Part shown: in pieces, positions 46,593 to 54,664 of the stretch | Layout: each line of letters begins with the position of its first letter | Position numbering within the stretch: position 1 is the first letter of the stretch | Assembly (NCBI GenBank): GCA_014156375.1 | Contig: RQJH01000003.1 | Span: 186,001-250,000 of the forward strand | Direction: 5' to 3' | Length of the DNA stretch: 64,000 bases | Origin: Enterobacteriaceae bacterium 89 | GTDB lineage: Bacteria; Pseudomonadota; Gammaproteobacteria; Enterobacterales; Enterobacteriaceae | Translations under genes and position numbers: made by a program | The notes under the pieces: generated by a model | What the model was told of the DNA's origin: nothing | The model's database searches: none | What the model saw: the letters and a program-made list of their open reading frames with translations, nothing else

Positions 46593-48557
46593 ATGCGCCT
46601 GCAAAACCATCATCTTGAACTCCTCAGCCCGGCCCGCGATGTCGGCATTGCCCGTGAAGCTATCCTTCACGGTGCGGATGCAGTCTATATCGGCGGACCT
46701 GGCTTTGGTGCCCGTCACAATGCCAGCAACAGCCTGAGCGATATCAGCGCTCTGGTGCCGTTTGCCCACCGCTACGGCGCTAAAGTCTTTGTGACGCTGA
46801 ACACCATTCTTCATGATGATGAGCTGGAGCCTGCGCAAAAGCTGATCACTGACCTGTATCAGACCGGCGTCGATGCGCTGATCGTTCAGGACATGGGGAT
46901 CATGCAGTTGGATCTGCCGCCAATTGAGCTGCACGCCAGCACCCAGTGTGATATTCGCAGCGTTGAAAAAGCTAAATTCCTGTCGGATGTTGGTTTTACC
47001 CAAATCGTACTGGCGCGTGAGCTTAATCTCGATCAGATCAAAGCTATTCACGAAACCACCGATGCCACCATAGAGTTCTTTATCCACGGTGCGCTGTGCG
47101 TGGCTTACTCCGGCCAGTGCTATATTTCGCACGCTCAGACCGGGCGCAGCGCCAACCGCGGCGATTGCTCCCAGGCCTGCCGTCTGCCATACACCCTGAA
47201 AGACGATCAGGGCCGGGTGGTGTCTTACGACAAACACCTGCTGTCGATGAAAGATAACGATCAGACCGCCAACCTCGGCGCGCTGATTGATGCCGGTGTG
47301 CGCTCCTTCAAGATTGAAGGGCGCTACAAAGACATGAGCTACGTGAAAAACATCACTGCGCACTACCGTCAGATGCTGGACAAGATTATTGAAGATCGTG
47401 GCGACCTGTCGCGCGCGTCTGCTGGCCGCACCGAGCATTTCTTTATCCCGTCTACCGACAAAACGTTCCATCGCGGCAGCACGGACTATTTTGTGAATGC
47501 ACGTAAAGGGGATATCGGCGCATTCGATTCGCCTAAGTTTATCGGCCTTCCGGTGGGCGAAGTGCTGAAAGTCGGCAAAGATCACCTCGATGTCGAAGTG
47601 ACCGAGCCGCTGGCTAACGGCGATGGCCTGAACGTGATGATCAAACGTGAAGTGGTCGGCTTCCGTGCCAATACGGTGGAAAAAACGGCTGAAAATCGCT
47701 ATCGCGTTTGGCCGAATGAAATGCCTGCGGATCTCTACAAGGTGAAACCGCATCAGGCGCTTAACCGTAACCTCGATCACAACTGGTCGCAGGCGCTCAC
47801 TAAAACCTCCAGCGAGCGCCGCATTGCGGTCGATGTTGAGATTGGTGGCTGGCAGGAACAGCTGATCCTGACGATGACCAGCGAAGACGGCGTGAGCGTG
47901 ACCCATACGCTGGAAGGCAATTTCGAAGCTGCCTCCAACGCCGAAAAAGCGCTCAGCAATTTGCAGGACGGCGTAGCCAAACTGGGGCAGACCATTTACT
48001 ACCCGCGCGACGTGCAGGTGAATCTGCCGGAAGCGTTGTTCGTTCCCAACAGCATGCTCAACCAGCTGCGCCGCGAAACTGTAGAAATGCTGGATAACGC
48101 GCGCCTGGCGGCGTACGTACGCGGCAGCCGCAAGCCTGTTTCAGACCCGGCTCCGGTATATCCGGAAACGCATCTGACGTTTTTATCCAACGTTTACAAC
48201 CATAAAGCGCGTGAGTTTTATCATCGCTACGGCGTGCAGCTGATCGACGCGGCCTATGAAGCCCACGAAGAGAAGGGCGATGTGCCGGTAATGATAACCA
48301 AACACTGCCTGCGCTTTGCCTTCAATCTGTGCCCAAAACAGGCCAAAGGCAACATCAAGAGCTGGAAAGCCACGCCAATGCAGCTGGTGCACGGCGAGGA
48401 AGTGCTGACGCTGAAATTTGACTGCCGCCCGTGTGAAATGCACGTGGTGGGTAAAATCAAAAACCATATCCTTAAAATGCCTCACGCCGGTAGCGTAGTG
48501 GCTTCGGTTAGCCCTGAGGATTTGATGAAGACTTTGCCTAAGCGTAAAAACGCATAA
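46593..48557 (+). CDS. rlhA: 23S rRNA C2501 hydroxylase RlhA (U32 family)
   Basis: 654 residues (E. coli YdcP/RlhA 653). The U32 core starts HHLELLSPARDVGIAREAIL and contains the Fe-S-type Cys set in IHGALCVAYSGQCYISH and NRGDCSQACRLPY, with further Cys near the C-terminus (HCLRFAFNLCP, FDCRPCEMHV). RlhA, together with prephenate-dependent chemistry, makes 5-hydroxycytidine at 23S position 2501. The start at 46593 (MRLQNHHLE) gives the family length. Confidence 0.94.
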   Translation: MRLQNHHLELLSPARDVGIAREAILHGADAVYIGGPGFGARHNASNSLSDISALVPFAHRYGAKVFVTLNTILHDDELEPAQKLITDLYQTGVDALIVQDMGIMQLDLPPIELHASTQCDIRSVEKAKFLSDVGFTQIVLARELNLDQIKAIHETTDATIEFFIHGALCVAYSGQCYISHAQTGRSANRGDCSQACRLPYTLKDDQGRVVSYDKHLLSMKDNDQTANLGALIDAGVRSFKIEGRYKDMSYVKNITAHYRQMLDKIIEDRGDLSRASAGRTEHFFIPSTDKTFHRGSTDYFVNARKGDIGAFDSPKFIGLPVGEVLKVGKDHLDVEVTEPLANGDGLNVMIKREVVGFRANTVEKTAENRYRVWPNEMPADLYKVKPHQALNRNLDHNWSQALTKTSSERRIAVDVEIGGWQEQLILTMTSEDGVSVTHTLEGNFEAASNAEKALSNLQDGVAKLGQTIYYPRDVQVNLPEALFVPNSMLNQLRRETVEMLDNARLAAYVRGSRKPVSDPAPVYPETHLTFLSNVYNHKAREFYHRYGVQLIDAAYEAHEEKGDVPVMITKHCLRFAFNLCPKQAKGNIKSWKATPMQLVHGEEVLTLKFDCRPCEMHVVGKIKNHILKMPHAGSVVASVSPEDLMKTLPKRKNA

Positions 48558-48613
48558 CTCCTTGTCCGGCGGGTGTAAGCACTCGTCCGGTTAAGTGAGC
48601 GTACATTAAAGAA

Positions 48614-48653
48614 AACGCCAGCCATTTACTCAACTGACTGGCGTTATTTTTTT
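48614..48653. terminator. Terminator after rlhA, shared with the T6SS cassette
   Basis: An 8-bp stem AACGCCAG / CTGGCGTT with a 16-nt loop, followed by A and seven T residues (48647-48653). The minus strand also gives T-rich sequence, so it may be bidirectional. Confidence 0.75.
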
Positions 48654-48703
48654 AAATACAGCATGCGTTCAAAATTATTTGGTCAAGAAAATAATTGTAT
48701 GCT

Positions 48704-49147
48704 TTAAAATCCCCTCGATAGGGTAATGTAGCCATTAAACCTTATCGTGCATTCATCCTTGTTCATCAGGCTGGTTGCAATAAATACATCTTTTTTACCC
48801 TGGTGGTTGTAATAAGTGTATTTTGCTGTTATGGAGCTTACGTTATTGTCATAATAACATTCGAAATAAGTCTTCTCATCCAATAATGGAGGGGTGTTTT
48901 TCGATTTGTCTAGTGCATAGTTAATGGCTGCTAATTTTCTGGCATATAACTCAGAGACAGGGGATATATCAAGAACCTCTACGTTGATTTTGCTTCTTTG
49001 CACAGTGGTTGTATTAATGTCTAAATCTTTTTTGATCGCATCAAATAATGATGACTCCATAGGACCATCTATGGATGCACAGTTATGGACTAAGCTATGT
49101 GCAAAGGCTGGAGCAACACTCAGTGTGAGAATGAGCAAAGTTTTCAT
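48704..49147 (-). CDS. Secreted small protein, probable immunity protein of the T6SS effector
   Basis: A 147-residue protein with a clear signal peptide (MKTLLILTLSVAPAFA), so periplasmic. Cys residues lie near positions 23, 97 and about 133 (HNCASID, YFECYYD, KDECTIRF). The C-terminal part is predicted beta-rich. It matches no domain I know with certainty. Its start overlaps the effector stop by one base (TAATG) after GGAGG. Location right after a peptidoglycan-acting Tlde1-like effector, plus export to the periplasm, point to a Tldi1-like immunity role. This is inference from position. AT-rich. Confidence 0.6.
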   Translation of the reverse strand: MKTLLILTLSVAPAFAHSLVHNCASIDGPMESSLFDAIKKDLDINTTTVQRSKINVEVLDISPVSELYARKLAAINYALDKSKNTPPLLDEKTYFECYYDNNVSSITAKYTYYNHQGKKDVFIATSLMNKDECTIRFNGYITLSRGF

Positions 49148-49515
49148 TAATCCTCCACGACCAAAATTTTATCAGTGCTTGAATCAATCATTTTTCTGTA
49201 TTGAAAATCAAGAATGATACAGCCATCTGAAGCATTCCCTGGATGGGCAGAGCTTCCTCCATGGATCAAAAATCCATCTCTGTTACACATTTGGTTTTCA
49301 GGATATGGGGTGAGGCGCAGAGTCCAGGCTTTGGCCTTATGATGATAAAAAGCAGGACCAATAGTGTAAGTACCCCGGGGAAGCGGCCCTTTACCACTTA
49401 CACATTCGTTGGCTGAATCATCTTTAAATCCTGGTCTGCCCGAGTATTTTGCATCAAATTGATATGTTCCATTCAGGTAGAACGAGTGAGAGCTGACTTT
49501 ATAGACCCAGGGCAT
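49147..49515 (-). CDS. Tlde1-like type VI effector (DUF2778, L,D-transpeptidase-type fold)
   Basis: 122 residues. It matches the Tlde1/DUF2778 family: MPWVYKVSSHSFYLNGTYQF at the start, GKGPLPRGTYTIGPAFYHH in the middle. The catalytic signature FLIHGGSSAHPGNASDGCII has the His in IHGG and the Cys in GCI. Family members (Salmonella Tlde1) are T6SS-delivered L,D-carboxypeptidases/transpeptidases that damage peptidoglycan. The ATG at 49515 overlaps the hcp stop (TGATG) and AAGGAG is at 8 nt, so translation is coupled to hcp. Delivery is probably as Hcp cargo. Confidence 0.82.
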   Translation of the reverse strand: MPWVYKVSSHSFYLNGTYQFDAKYSGRPGFKDDSANECVSGKGPLPRGTYTIGPAFYHHKAKAWTLRLTPYPENQMCNRDGFLIHGGSSAHPGNASDGCIILDFQYRKMIDSSTDKILVVED

Positions 49516-50006
49516 CACGCAATCTCCTTATTGTTCCAGCAATCGGTGTGGATGATACTTCCATCAAGGTAGTGCCATGTGATTTTTTCGTAGGCCAGGT
49601 AGAATGCTTCAAGATGATTATGCTTCATATAGTCAGGATTCTTAATGTCGAACATGAAAGACTCAATTTCATTGACTCTTACGTTCTCCATTGTGACACG
49701 AAAGTATTCTTCTTCCTGGCCGTTATAGTTGATCCGGTAATGCTTTAATATAGCTTGCCGGAATCTTTTACCAGATGCGACCCCTTGATACAGATAGGGC
49801 GAAGAACTATCCAACTCTTTAATCAAAAAATAATCATTGTGAATACGTTTAGCTGTAATCATGCCTGTAAGGCTATCAACGGGTAGCTCTACATTGTGCA
49901 TTAGAGACACAATCTCTATCGTTCCTTCTCTGGCATGGACATCAACAGAGCCTTTTACCTGATTACCGGCATCATCGATGAGCCATAAGTAAACGGGTAT
50001 AGCCAT
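49515..50006 (-). CDS. hcp: Hcp-family type VI secretion tube protein
   Basis: A 163-residue Hcp1 (TssD) protein: MAIPVYLWLIDDAGNQVKGS, IEIVSLMHNVELP, ITAKRIHNDYFLIKELDSSS and LAYEKITWHYLDGSIIHTD. It forms hexameric rings of the T6SS tube and can carry small effectors in its lumen. GAGGGGG lies 7 nt before the ATG. No other T6SS gene is in the window, so this is an orphan Hcp in an auxiliary effector module. AT-rich compared with the flanking rlhA and cytochrome genes, consistent with transfer. Confidence 0.9.
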   Translation of the reverse strand: MAIPVYLWLIDDAGNQVKGSVDVHAREGTIEIVSLMHNVELPVDSLTGMITAKRIHNDYFLIKELDSSSPYLYQGVASGKRFRQAILKHYRINYNGQEEEYFRVTMENVRVNEIESFMFDIKNPDYMKHNHLEAFYLAYEKITWHYLDGSIIHTDCWNNKEIA

Positions 50007-50211
50007 TTTAAACCCCCTCTTTTTATTGGCTGTGAATCTCTGAATCTTACTGATTTCGAAGGAGGGTAAAAAATGCAGGGGTCACAAAATATATTATTTA
50101 TCGCGAATTACATCTATTGCCAAGGGTTATATTTTGCGAGTATGGATAAGTTATTTGAATACTTTCTGGCGAGTTTATTAAAGATAATGGAATTATATAA
50201 ATTATGAATAA

Positions 50212-50240
50212 GAGGGGTGCCATTATATCAGGCACCCCTC
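50212..50240 (-). terminator. Terminator of the cytochrome bd operon
   Basis: A perfect 10-bp stem GAGGGGTGCC / GGCACCCCTC with a 9-nt loop begins about 10 nt after the small DUF2474-type gene. On the minus strand it is followed by TTATTCAT, a modest T-run. Confidence 0.65.
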
Positions 50241-50249
50241 GGGTTTAAA

Positions 50250-50375
50250 TCACGACTTAAACCCAGCCGCACTCATCAACAAACGAAAGAACATCCCCAC
50301 TGCAGAGAGAGCTAATACGCTGCCTCCCCACAGTACCGCCAGCCAGAGCAGGCGTTTGTATAACGGTTGCTGCAT
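50250..50375 (-). CDS. DUF2474-type small membrane protein of the cytochrome bd operon
   Basis: A 41-residue ORF, read by eye: ATG at 50375, product beginning MQQPLYKRLLWLAVLWGGS with one transmembrane helix and a basic start. It overlaps the subunit II stop by one base (TGATG). DUF2474 proteins occupy this exact place after CioB-type genes and are functional analogues of CydX/CydH-like accessory subunits. Function is inferred from position and family. Confidence 0.8.
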   Translation of the reverse strand: MQQPLYKRLLWLAVLWGGSVLALSAVGMFFRLLMSAAGFKS

Positions 50376-51385
50376 CAGTGATACCCCTCACCATGTTGAA
50401 CTTTGCCGCGGAATACGTAGTAGCTCCAGAAGGTGTAAACCAGAATAATGGGTACGATGATTAACGCGCCAACCAGCATAAAGCCCTGACTCTGCGCAGG
50501 AGCGGCGGCCTGCCACAGGCTGATGTCCGGTGGAATGAGGTTCGGCCAGATACTGATCCCCAGACCACTGAAGCCTAAGAAGATCAGGCCCAGCGTCAGT
50601 AAAAACGGCTGCGCATGAGCATCTGGATTTTCCAGCTTGCACCACAGCGCGACGGCAATCAGCAGCGTCAGCACCGGAACCGGCAGCAGGTACCACAAAT
50701 TCGGCAGGCTGAACCAGCGCTCGGAAATCGCCGGATGGGCCAGCGGCGTCCACAGGCTGATAGCGGCAATCACGATCAGCATCGCGATGACCAGACCCCG
50801 CGAAACGGTGCGCATTTTTCCCTGTAGTGGGTGTTCGCTTTTCATCACCAGCCAGGTCGAACCGAGCAGGGCATAAGCCACCACCAGCCCAAATCCGCAG
50901 AACAGGGTGAACGGCGTCAGCCAGTCAAACGGGCCGCCGGCAAAGGTGCGATTTTCGACCGGGAAACCGTTGAGGACCGCACCAACCACCACGCCCTGAC
51001 AGAAAGTGGCGAGAATGGAGCCACCCAGGAAGGCGCGATCCCAGAACGGGCGATGCGAAGGCGTTGCGTTAAAGCGGAACTCAAAGGCCACGCCGCGAAA
51101 AATAAGACCGATCAGCATTAATGTCAGCGGGATGGTGAGCGCATCAATAATCACCGCGTAGGCCAGCGGAAAAGCACCAAACAGTCCCGCTCCTCCGAGT
51201 ACCAGCCAGGTTTCGTTGCCGTCCCAGACGGGGGCGACGCTGTTGACCATCACGTCGCGATCATCTGCATCACGCACGAAGGGAAACAGAATGCCGATGC
51301 CTAAGTCAAAGCCGTCCATCACGATATACATCAGGGTGGCGAAGACGATAATCACAAACCAGATAACGGATAAATCGAGGTTCAT
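50375..51385 (-). CDS. Cytochrome bd-type ubiquinol oxidase subunit II (CioB-like)
   Basis: 336 residues with about eight to nine helices: VIWFVIIVFATLMYIVMDGFDLGIG, SVAPVWDGNETWLVLGGAGLF and FEFRFNATPSHRPFWDRAF. Length and sequence fit the cyanide-insensitive-oxidase (CioB) branch, not E. coli CydB (379). It pairs with subunit I through a one-base overlap. Quinol oxidation to water without proton pumping. Not found between ydcP and ydcR in K-12. Confidence 0.9.
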   Translation of the reverse strand: MNLDLSVIWFVIIVFATLMYIVMDGFDLGIGILFPFVRDADDRDVMVNSVAPVWDGNETWLVLGGAGLFGAFPLAYAVIIDALTIPLTLMLIGLIFRGVAFEFRFNATPSHRPFWDRAFLGGSILATFCQGVVVGAVLNGFPVENRTFAGGPFDWLTPFTLFCGFGLVVAYALLGSTWLVMKSEHPLQGKMRTVSRGLVIAMLIVIAAISLWTPLAHPAISERWFSLPNLWYLLPVPVLTLLIAVALWCKLENPDAHAQPFLLTLGLIFLGFSGLGISIWPNLIPPDISLWQAAAPAQSQGFMLVGALIIVPIILVYTFWSYYVFRGKVQHGEGYH

Positions 51386-52773
51386 CAGCGAGTCTCCTCC
51401 TGAGAAATGGCAGCGGAAAGCGGACGCGCCGGAGTGCCGTGCGGTTCAGGAATGTAATCCTGCGGGCCTTTACGGATCAGACGCACCATATAGCTGTAGC
51501 CCAGGCCAAACACCGACATATACACCACGAAGAAAGCCAGCAGGCTGACGCTCATATGCAAATCACCGTGCGCGGATACCGCGTCTTTGGTGCGCTGCAG
51601 ACCATAAACAACCCACGGCTGACGACCCACTTCGGTGGTGATCCATCCTGCGAGAATAGCGATGAGCCCTGACGGCCCCATCCAAAACGCAAAACGCAGG
51701 AAAGGACGACTGGTGTAGAGGCGGTCGCCTTTGCGTAGCCACAGCGCGGGAACGCCGAGCAGCAGCATCAGACCACCCAGACCGGCCATTACGCGGAAGG
51801 ACCAGAACACCATCGTTGAATTCGGCCTGTCTTCTTTGGCGAATTCTTTCAGCGCCGGCACCTGTTTATCCAGACTGTGGGTCAGAATCAGGCTGCCGAG
51901 CGCAGGGATCTCCAGGCCATAGCGGGTACGCTCCTGTTCCATGTCCGGCCAGCCAAACAGCAGCAGCGGCGTTGGCTCACCGGGTTTGTTCTCCCAGTGG
52001 CCTTCGATGGCGGCGATTTTCGCCGGCTGATGCTTGAGGGTATTCAGCCCGTGCATATCGCCAATCAGCGCCTGGACAGGGGCGACAATCAGCGTCATCC
52101 ACAGCGCCATCGAAAACATCGCGCGGATCGCCGGAGTATTGTTGCCGCGCAGCAAATGCCAGGCGGCAGAGGCCGCCACGAACAGCGCACTGCTGAGGAA
52201 GGCCGCCACCGTCATATGCAGCAGGCGATAAGGGAACGAGGGGTTAAACACCACCGCAAACCAGTCGACCGGCACGACCTGACCGTTGACGATTTCATAG
52301 CCCTGTGGCGTCTGCATCCAGCTGTTGGAAGCCAGGATCCAGAAGGTGGACATCAGCGTGCCCAGCGCCACCATGCAGGTGGAAAAGAAGTGCAGGCCCG
52401 GCCCAACTTTGTTCCAGCCAAACAGCATCACCCCAAGGAAACCCGCTTCGAGGAAGAAGGCGGTCAGCACCTCATAGGTGAGCAGCGGGCCAGTGATGCT
52501 GCCCGCAAACTGGGAGAAGCCGCTCCAGTTGGTGCCAAACTGATAGGCCATCACCAGCCCGGATACCACGCCCATGCCAAAGTTGACAGCGAAGATTTTT
52601 GACCAGAATCCCCACAGCGAACGCCAGACCGGATTTTTGGTTTTCAGCCACAGGCCTTCGAGCACCGCCAGATAGCTGGCGAGCCCGATGGTGATGGCCG
52701 GAAAGATAATGTGAAACGAGACCGTGAACGCAAATTGAATACGTGCAAGGTGAAAAGCATCAAGACCGAACAT
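51385..52773 (-). CDS. Cytochrome bd-type ubiquinol oxidase subunit I (CioA-like)
   Basis: 462 residues, shorter than E. coli CydA (522), as expected for the short-Q-loop CioA group. Heme-ligand regions are visible: His21 in FTVSFHIIFPAITIG, His in YRLLHMTVAAFL, and GWITTEVGRQPWVVYG near the C-terminus. It is the first gene of the operon subunit I-subunit II-DUF2474. The 158-bp upstream region is shared with divergent ydcR. This is probably an additional bd oxidase beside the housekeeping CydAB. Confidence 0.92.
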   Translation of the reverse strand: MFGLDAFHLARIQFAFTVSFHIIFPAITIGLASYLAVLEGLWLKTKNPVWRSLWGFWSKIFAVNFGMGVVSGLVMAYQFGTNWSGFSQFAGSITGPLLTYEVLTAFFLEAGFLGVMLFGWNKVGPGLHFFSTCMVALGTLMSTFWILASNSWMQTPQGYEIVNGQVVPVDWFAVVFNPSFPYRLLHMTVAAFLSSALFVAASAAWHLLRGNNTPAIRAMFSMALWMTLIVAPVQALIGDMHGLNTLKHQPAKIAAIEGHWENKPGEPTPLLLFGWPDMEQERTRYGLEIPALGSLILTHSLDKQVPALKEFAKEDRPNSTMVFWSFRVMAGLGGLMLLLGVPALWLRKGDRLYTSRPFLRFAFWMGPSGLIAILAGWITTEVGRQPWVVYGLQRTKDAVSAHGDLHMSVSLLAFFVVYMSVFGLGYSYMVRLIRKGPQDYIPEPHGTPARPLSAAISQEETR

Positions 52774-52931
52774 GTCAGGCTCCGCAGGAAACGATAACAG
52801 TTCCAGTTTATTTGCTTGTAAATTCCACTGATATAGACAGAGCCAGGCTAAAAGATAATAACAGTTTCTGTTACAGCGTTAATTTTTGCCTCTGATATAC
52901 TCATCGACACAAGGTGAACGGGAGATCCTGA

Positions 52932-54347
52932 GTGAAAAAGTATCAGCGCCTGGCGCAACAAATAACGGAACAGATTGTGCTGGGTATCTGGCAGCCGGGC
53001 GATCGCCTGCCTTCGCTGCGTGAACAGGTGACGATCAGCGGCATGAGTTTTATGACCGTAGGCCACGCTTATCAGTTGCTGGAAAGTCAGGGGCGCATCA
53101 TCGCCCGGCCGCAGTCAGGTTATTACGTTGCGCCGCGTCCGGTAAAACCCGCCACGGTTGCGCCGCCTGTCCCGGTGACCCGTGACGAAGCCGTCGACAT
53201 TAACACTTATATTTTCGACGTGTTGCAGGCGAGCCGCGATGCTGCGGTGCTGCCTTTTGCCTCTGCTTTTCCCGATCCTCGTCTTTTCCCTCTGCAACAG
53301 CTGAACCGCTCACTGGCGCAGGTCAGCAAAACGGCCAGCGCCATGAGCGTGATCGAAAACCTGCCGCCGGGCAATGCGGAGCTGCGGCATGCCATCGCCC
53401 GACGCTATGCGCTACAGGGAATGAATATCTCTCCGGATGAAATAGTCATAACAGCAGGCGCGCTGGAAGCGCTTAACCTGAGCCTTCAGGCGGTAACCGA
53501 GCCTGGCGACTGGGTGATCGTTGAGAATCCCTGTTTTTACGGCGCGCTGCAGGCCCTGGAAAGATTGCGGCTGAAAGCGCTGTCTGTGCCGTCGGACGTC
53601 AAAGAGGGCATCGACATGGTGGCGCTGGAGCAGGCGCTGAAAGAGTATCCGGTGAAAGCCTGCTGGCTGATGACCAACGGTCAGAATCCGCTGGGCTTTA
53701 CCCTGAGTGCGGAGAAAAAGCAGCAGCTGGTGGCGTTGCTCAGCGCGCATAACGTGGCGCTGATTGAGGACGATGTTTACAGCGAGCTGTGGTTTGGCCG
53801 GGAAAAACCACTGCCCGCTAAAGCCTGGGACCAGAACGATATGACCCTGCACTGCAGCTCGTTTTCCAAATGTCTGGTGCCGGGCTTCCGCATTGGCTGG
53901 GTAGCCGCAGGCAAGCACGCCAAACGCATTCAGCATTTACAGCTGATGAGCACGCTGTCCACCAGTTCACCCATGCAGATGGCGCTGGTCGATTATCTGG
54001 CGACAAAACGCTACGACGCGCATTTACGCCGCCTGCGGCGTCAGCTGGCTGAACGCAAGCATCAGGCCTGGCAGGCGCTGCTGCGTCATTTGCCTGCGGA
54101 AGTGAAAATTCATCACAGCGACAGCGGCTACTTTTTGTGGCTGGAGCTTCCCTCGGGGATCGACGCCGGAGAGCTTGGCGCACGGGCGTTGGCGCATCAG
54201 ATAAGCATTGCACCGGGCAAAATGTTTTCCACCACCGACAGCTGGGCCTCGTTTTTCCGTTTCAATACCGCATGGGGATGGAGTGAGCGCGAAGAGCAGG
54301 GGGTAAAAACGCTCGGTCGGCTTATTCAGGAAATGATTAACGAATAG
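52932..54347 (+). CDS. ydcR: MocR-type regulator YdcR (GntR HTH fused to aminotransferase fold)
   Basis: 471 residues matching E. coli YdcR (468). The N-terminal GntR winged HTH (residues about 5-70: GIWQPGDRLPSLREQV, SFMTVGHAYQLLESQG) is fused to a class I aminotransferase-like domain with the PLP-lysine motif HCSSFSKCLVPGFRIGW. It starts at GTG with GGGAG upstream. MocR proteins use PLP as cofactor or sensor; the target here may be nearby transport genes such as ydcS-patD, but that is inference. Confidence 0.93.
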   Translation: MKKYQRLAQQITEQIVLGIWQPGDRLPSLREQVTISGMSFMTVGHAYQLLESQGRIIARPQSGYYVAPRPVKPATVAPPVPVTRDEAVDINTYIFDVLQASRDAAVLPFASAFPDPRLFPLQQLNRSLAQVSKTASAMSVIENLPPGNAELRHAIARRYALQGMNISPDEIVITAGALEALNLSLQAVTEPGDWVIVENPCFYGALQALERLRLKALSVPSDVKEGIDMVALEQALKEYPVKACWLMTNGQNPLGFTLSAEKKQQLVALLSAHNVALIEDDVYSELWFGREKPLPAKAWDQNDMTLHCSSFSKCLVPGFRIGWVAAGKHAKRIQHLQLMSTLSTSSPMQMALVDYLATKRYDAHLRRLRRQLAERKHQAWQALLRHLPAEVKIHHSDSGYFLWLELPSGIDAGELGARALAHQISIAPGKMFSTTDSWASFFRFNTAWGWSEREEQGVKTLGRLIQEMINE

Positions 54348-54384
54348 CCGTTCTTATTTCCTGAAGACCTTTTTCTCGAATTGA

Positions 54385-54432
54385 AAATAACCCGTCAATT
54401 ATTTTGCTGATAATCGACGGGTTATTTCTTTT
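54385..54432 (+). terminator. Terminator of ydcR
   Basis: A 12-bp stem AAATAACCCGTC / GACGGGTTATTT followed by CTTTT. Confidence 0.75.
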
Positions 54433-54483
54433 CTGTTCACCATACGAAATAAGTATGCTTTGTCTCGTCGCCTAACGTCTTGT

Positions 54484-54490
54484 CTATACT
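54484..54490 (+). promoter_or_regulatory. Candidate sigma-S-type -10 element upstream of ydcS
   Basis: CTATACT, the preferred extended -10 form for RpoS, lies about 175 bp before the ydcS start in the ydcR-ydcS gap. The ydcSTUV-patD operon is known to be RpoS-linked in E. coli. The rest of the 317-bp gap shows no gene. Confidence 0.35.
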
Positions 54491-54664
54491 GCATTTAGTT
54501 CAGATATATCACTGGATTTTCAGCGGAATGCGCCCTTTGTCACAACCTTGTTAAATTTCCTGTTTATTGCAGGCTGGTCTGCACTCCGCCGTCTACGGTT
54601 ATTAGGGGACATATTTTTACGGCACGGCTGCCGCCTGATTAATTCTGACAGGAGTAAACACACG

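Noticed and set aside
46335-47906. 523-codon open frame antisense to rlhA
   Set aside because: Shadow frame of a strongly conserved gene, without family features.
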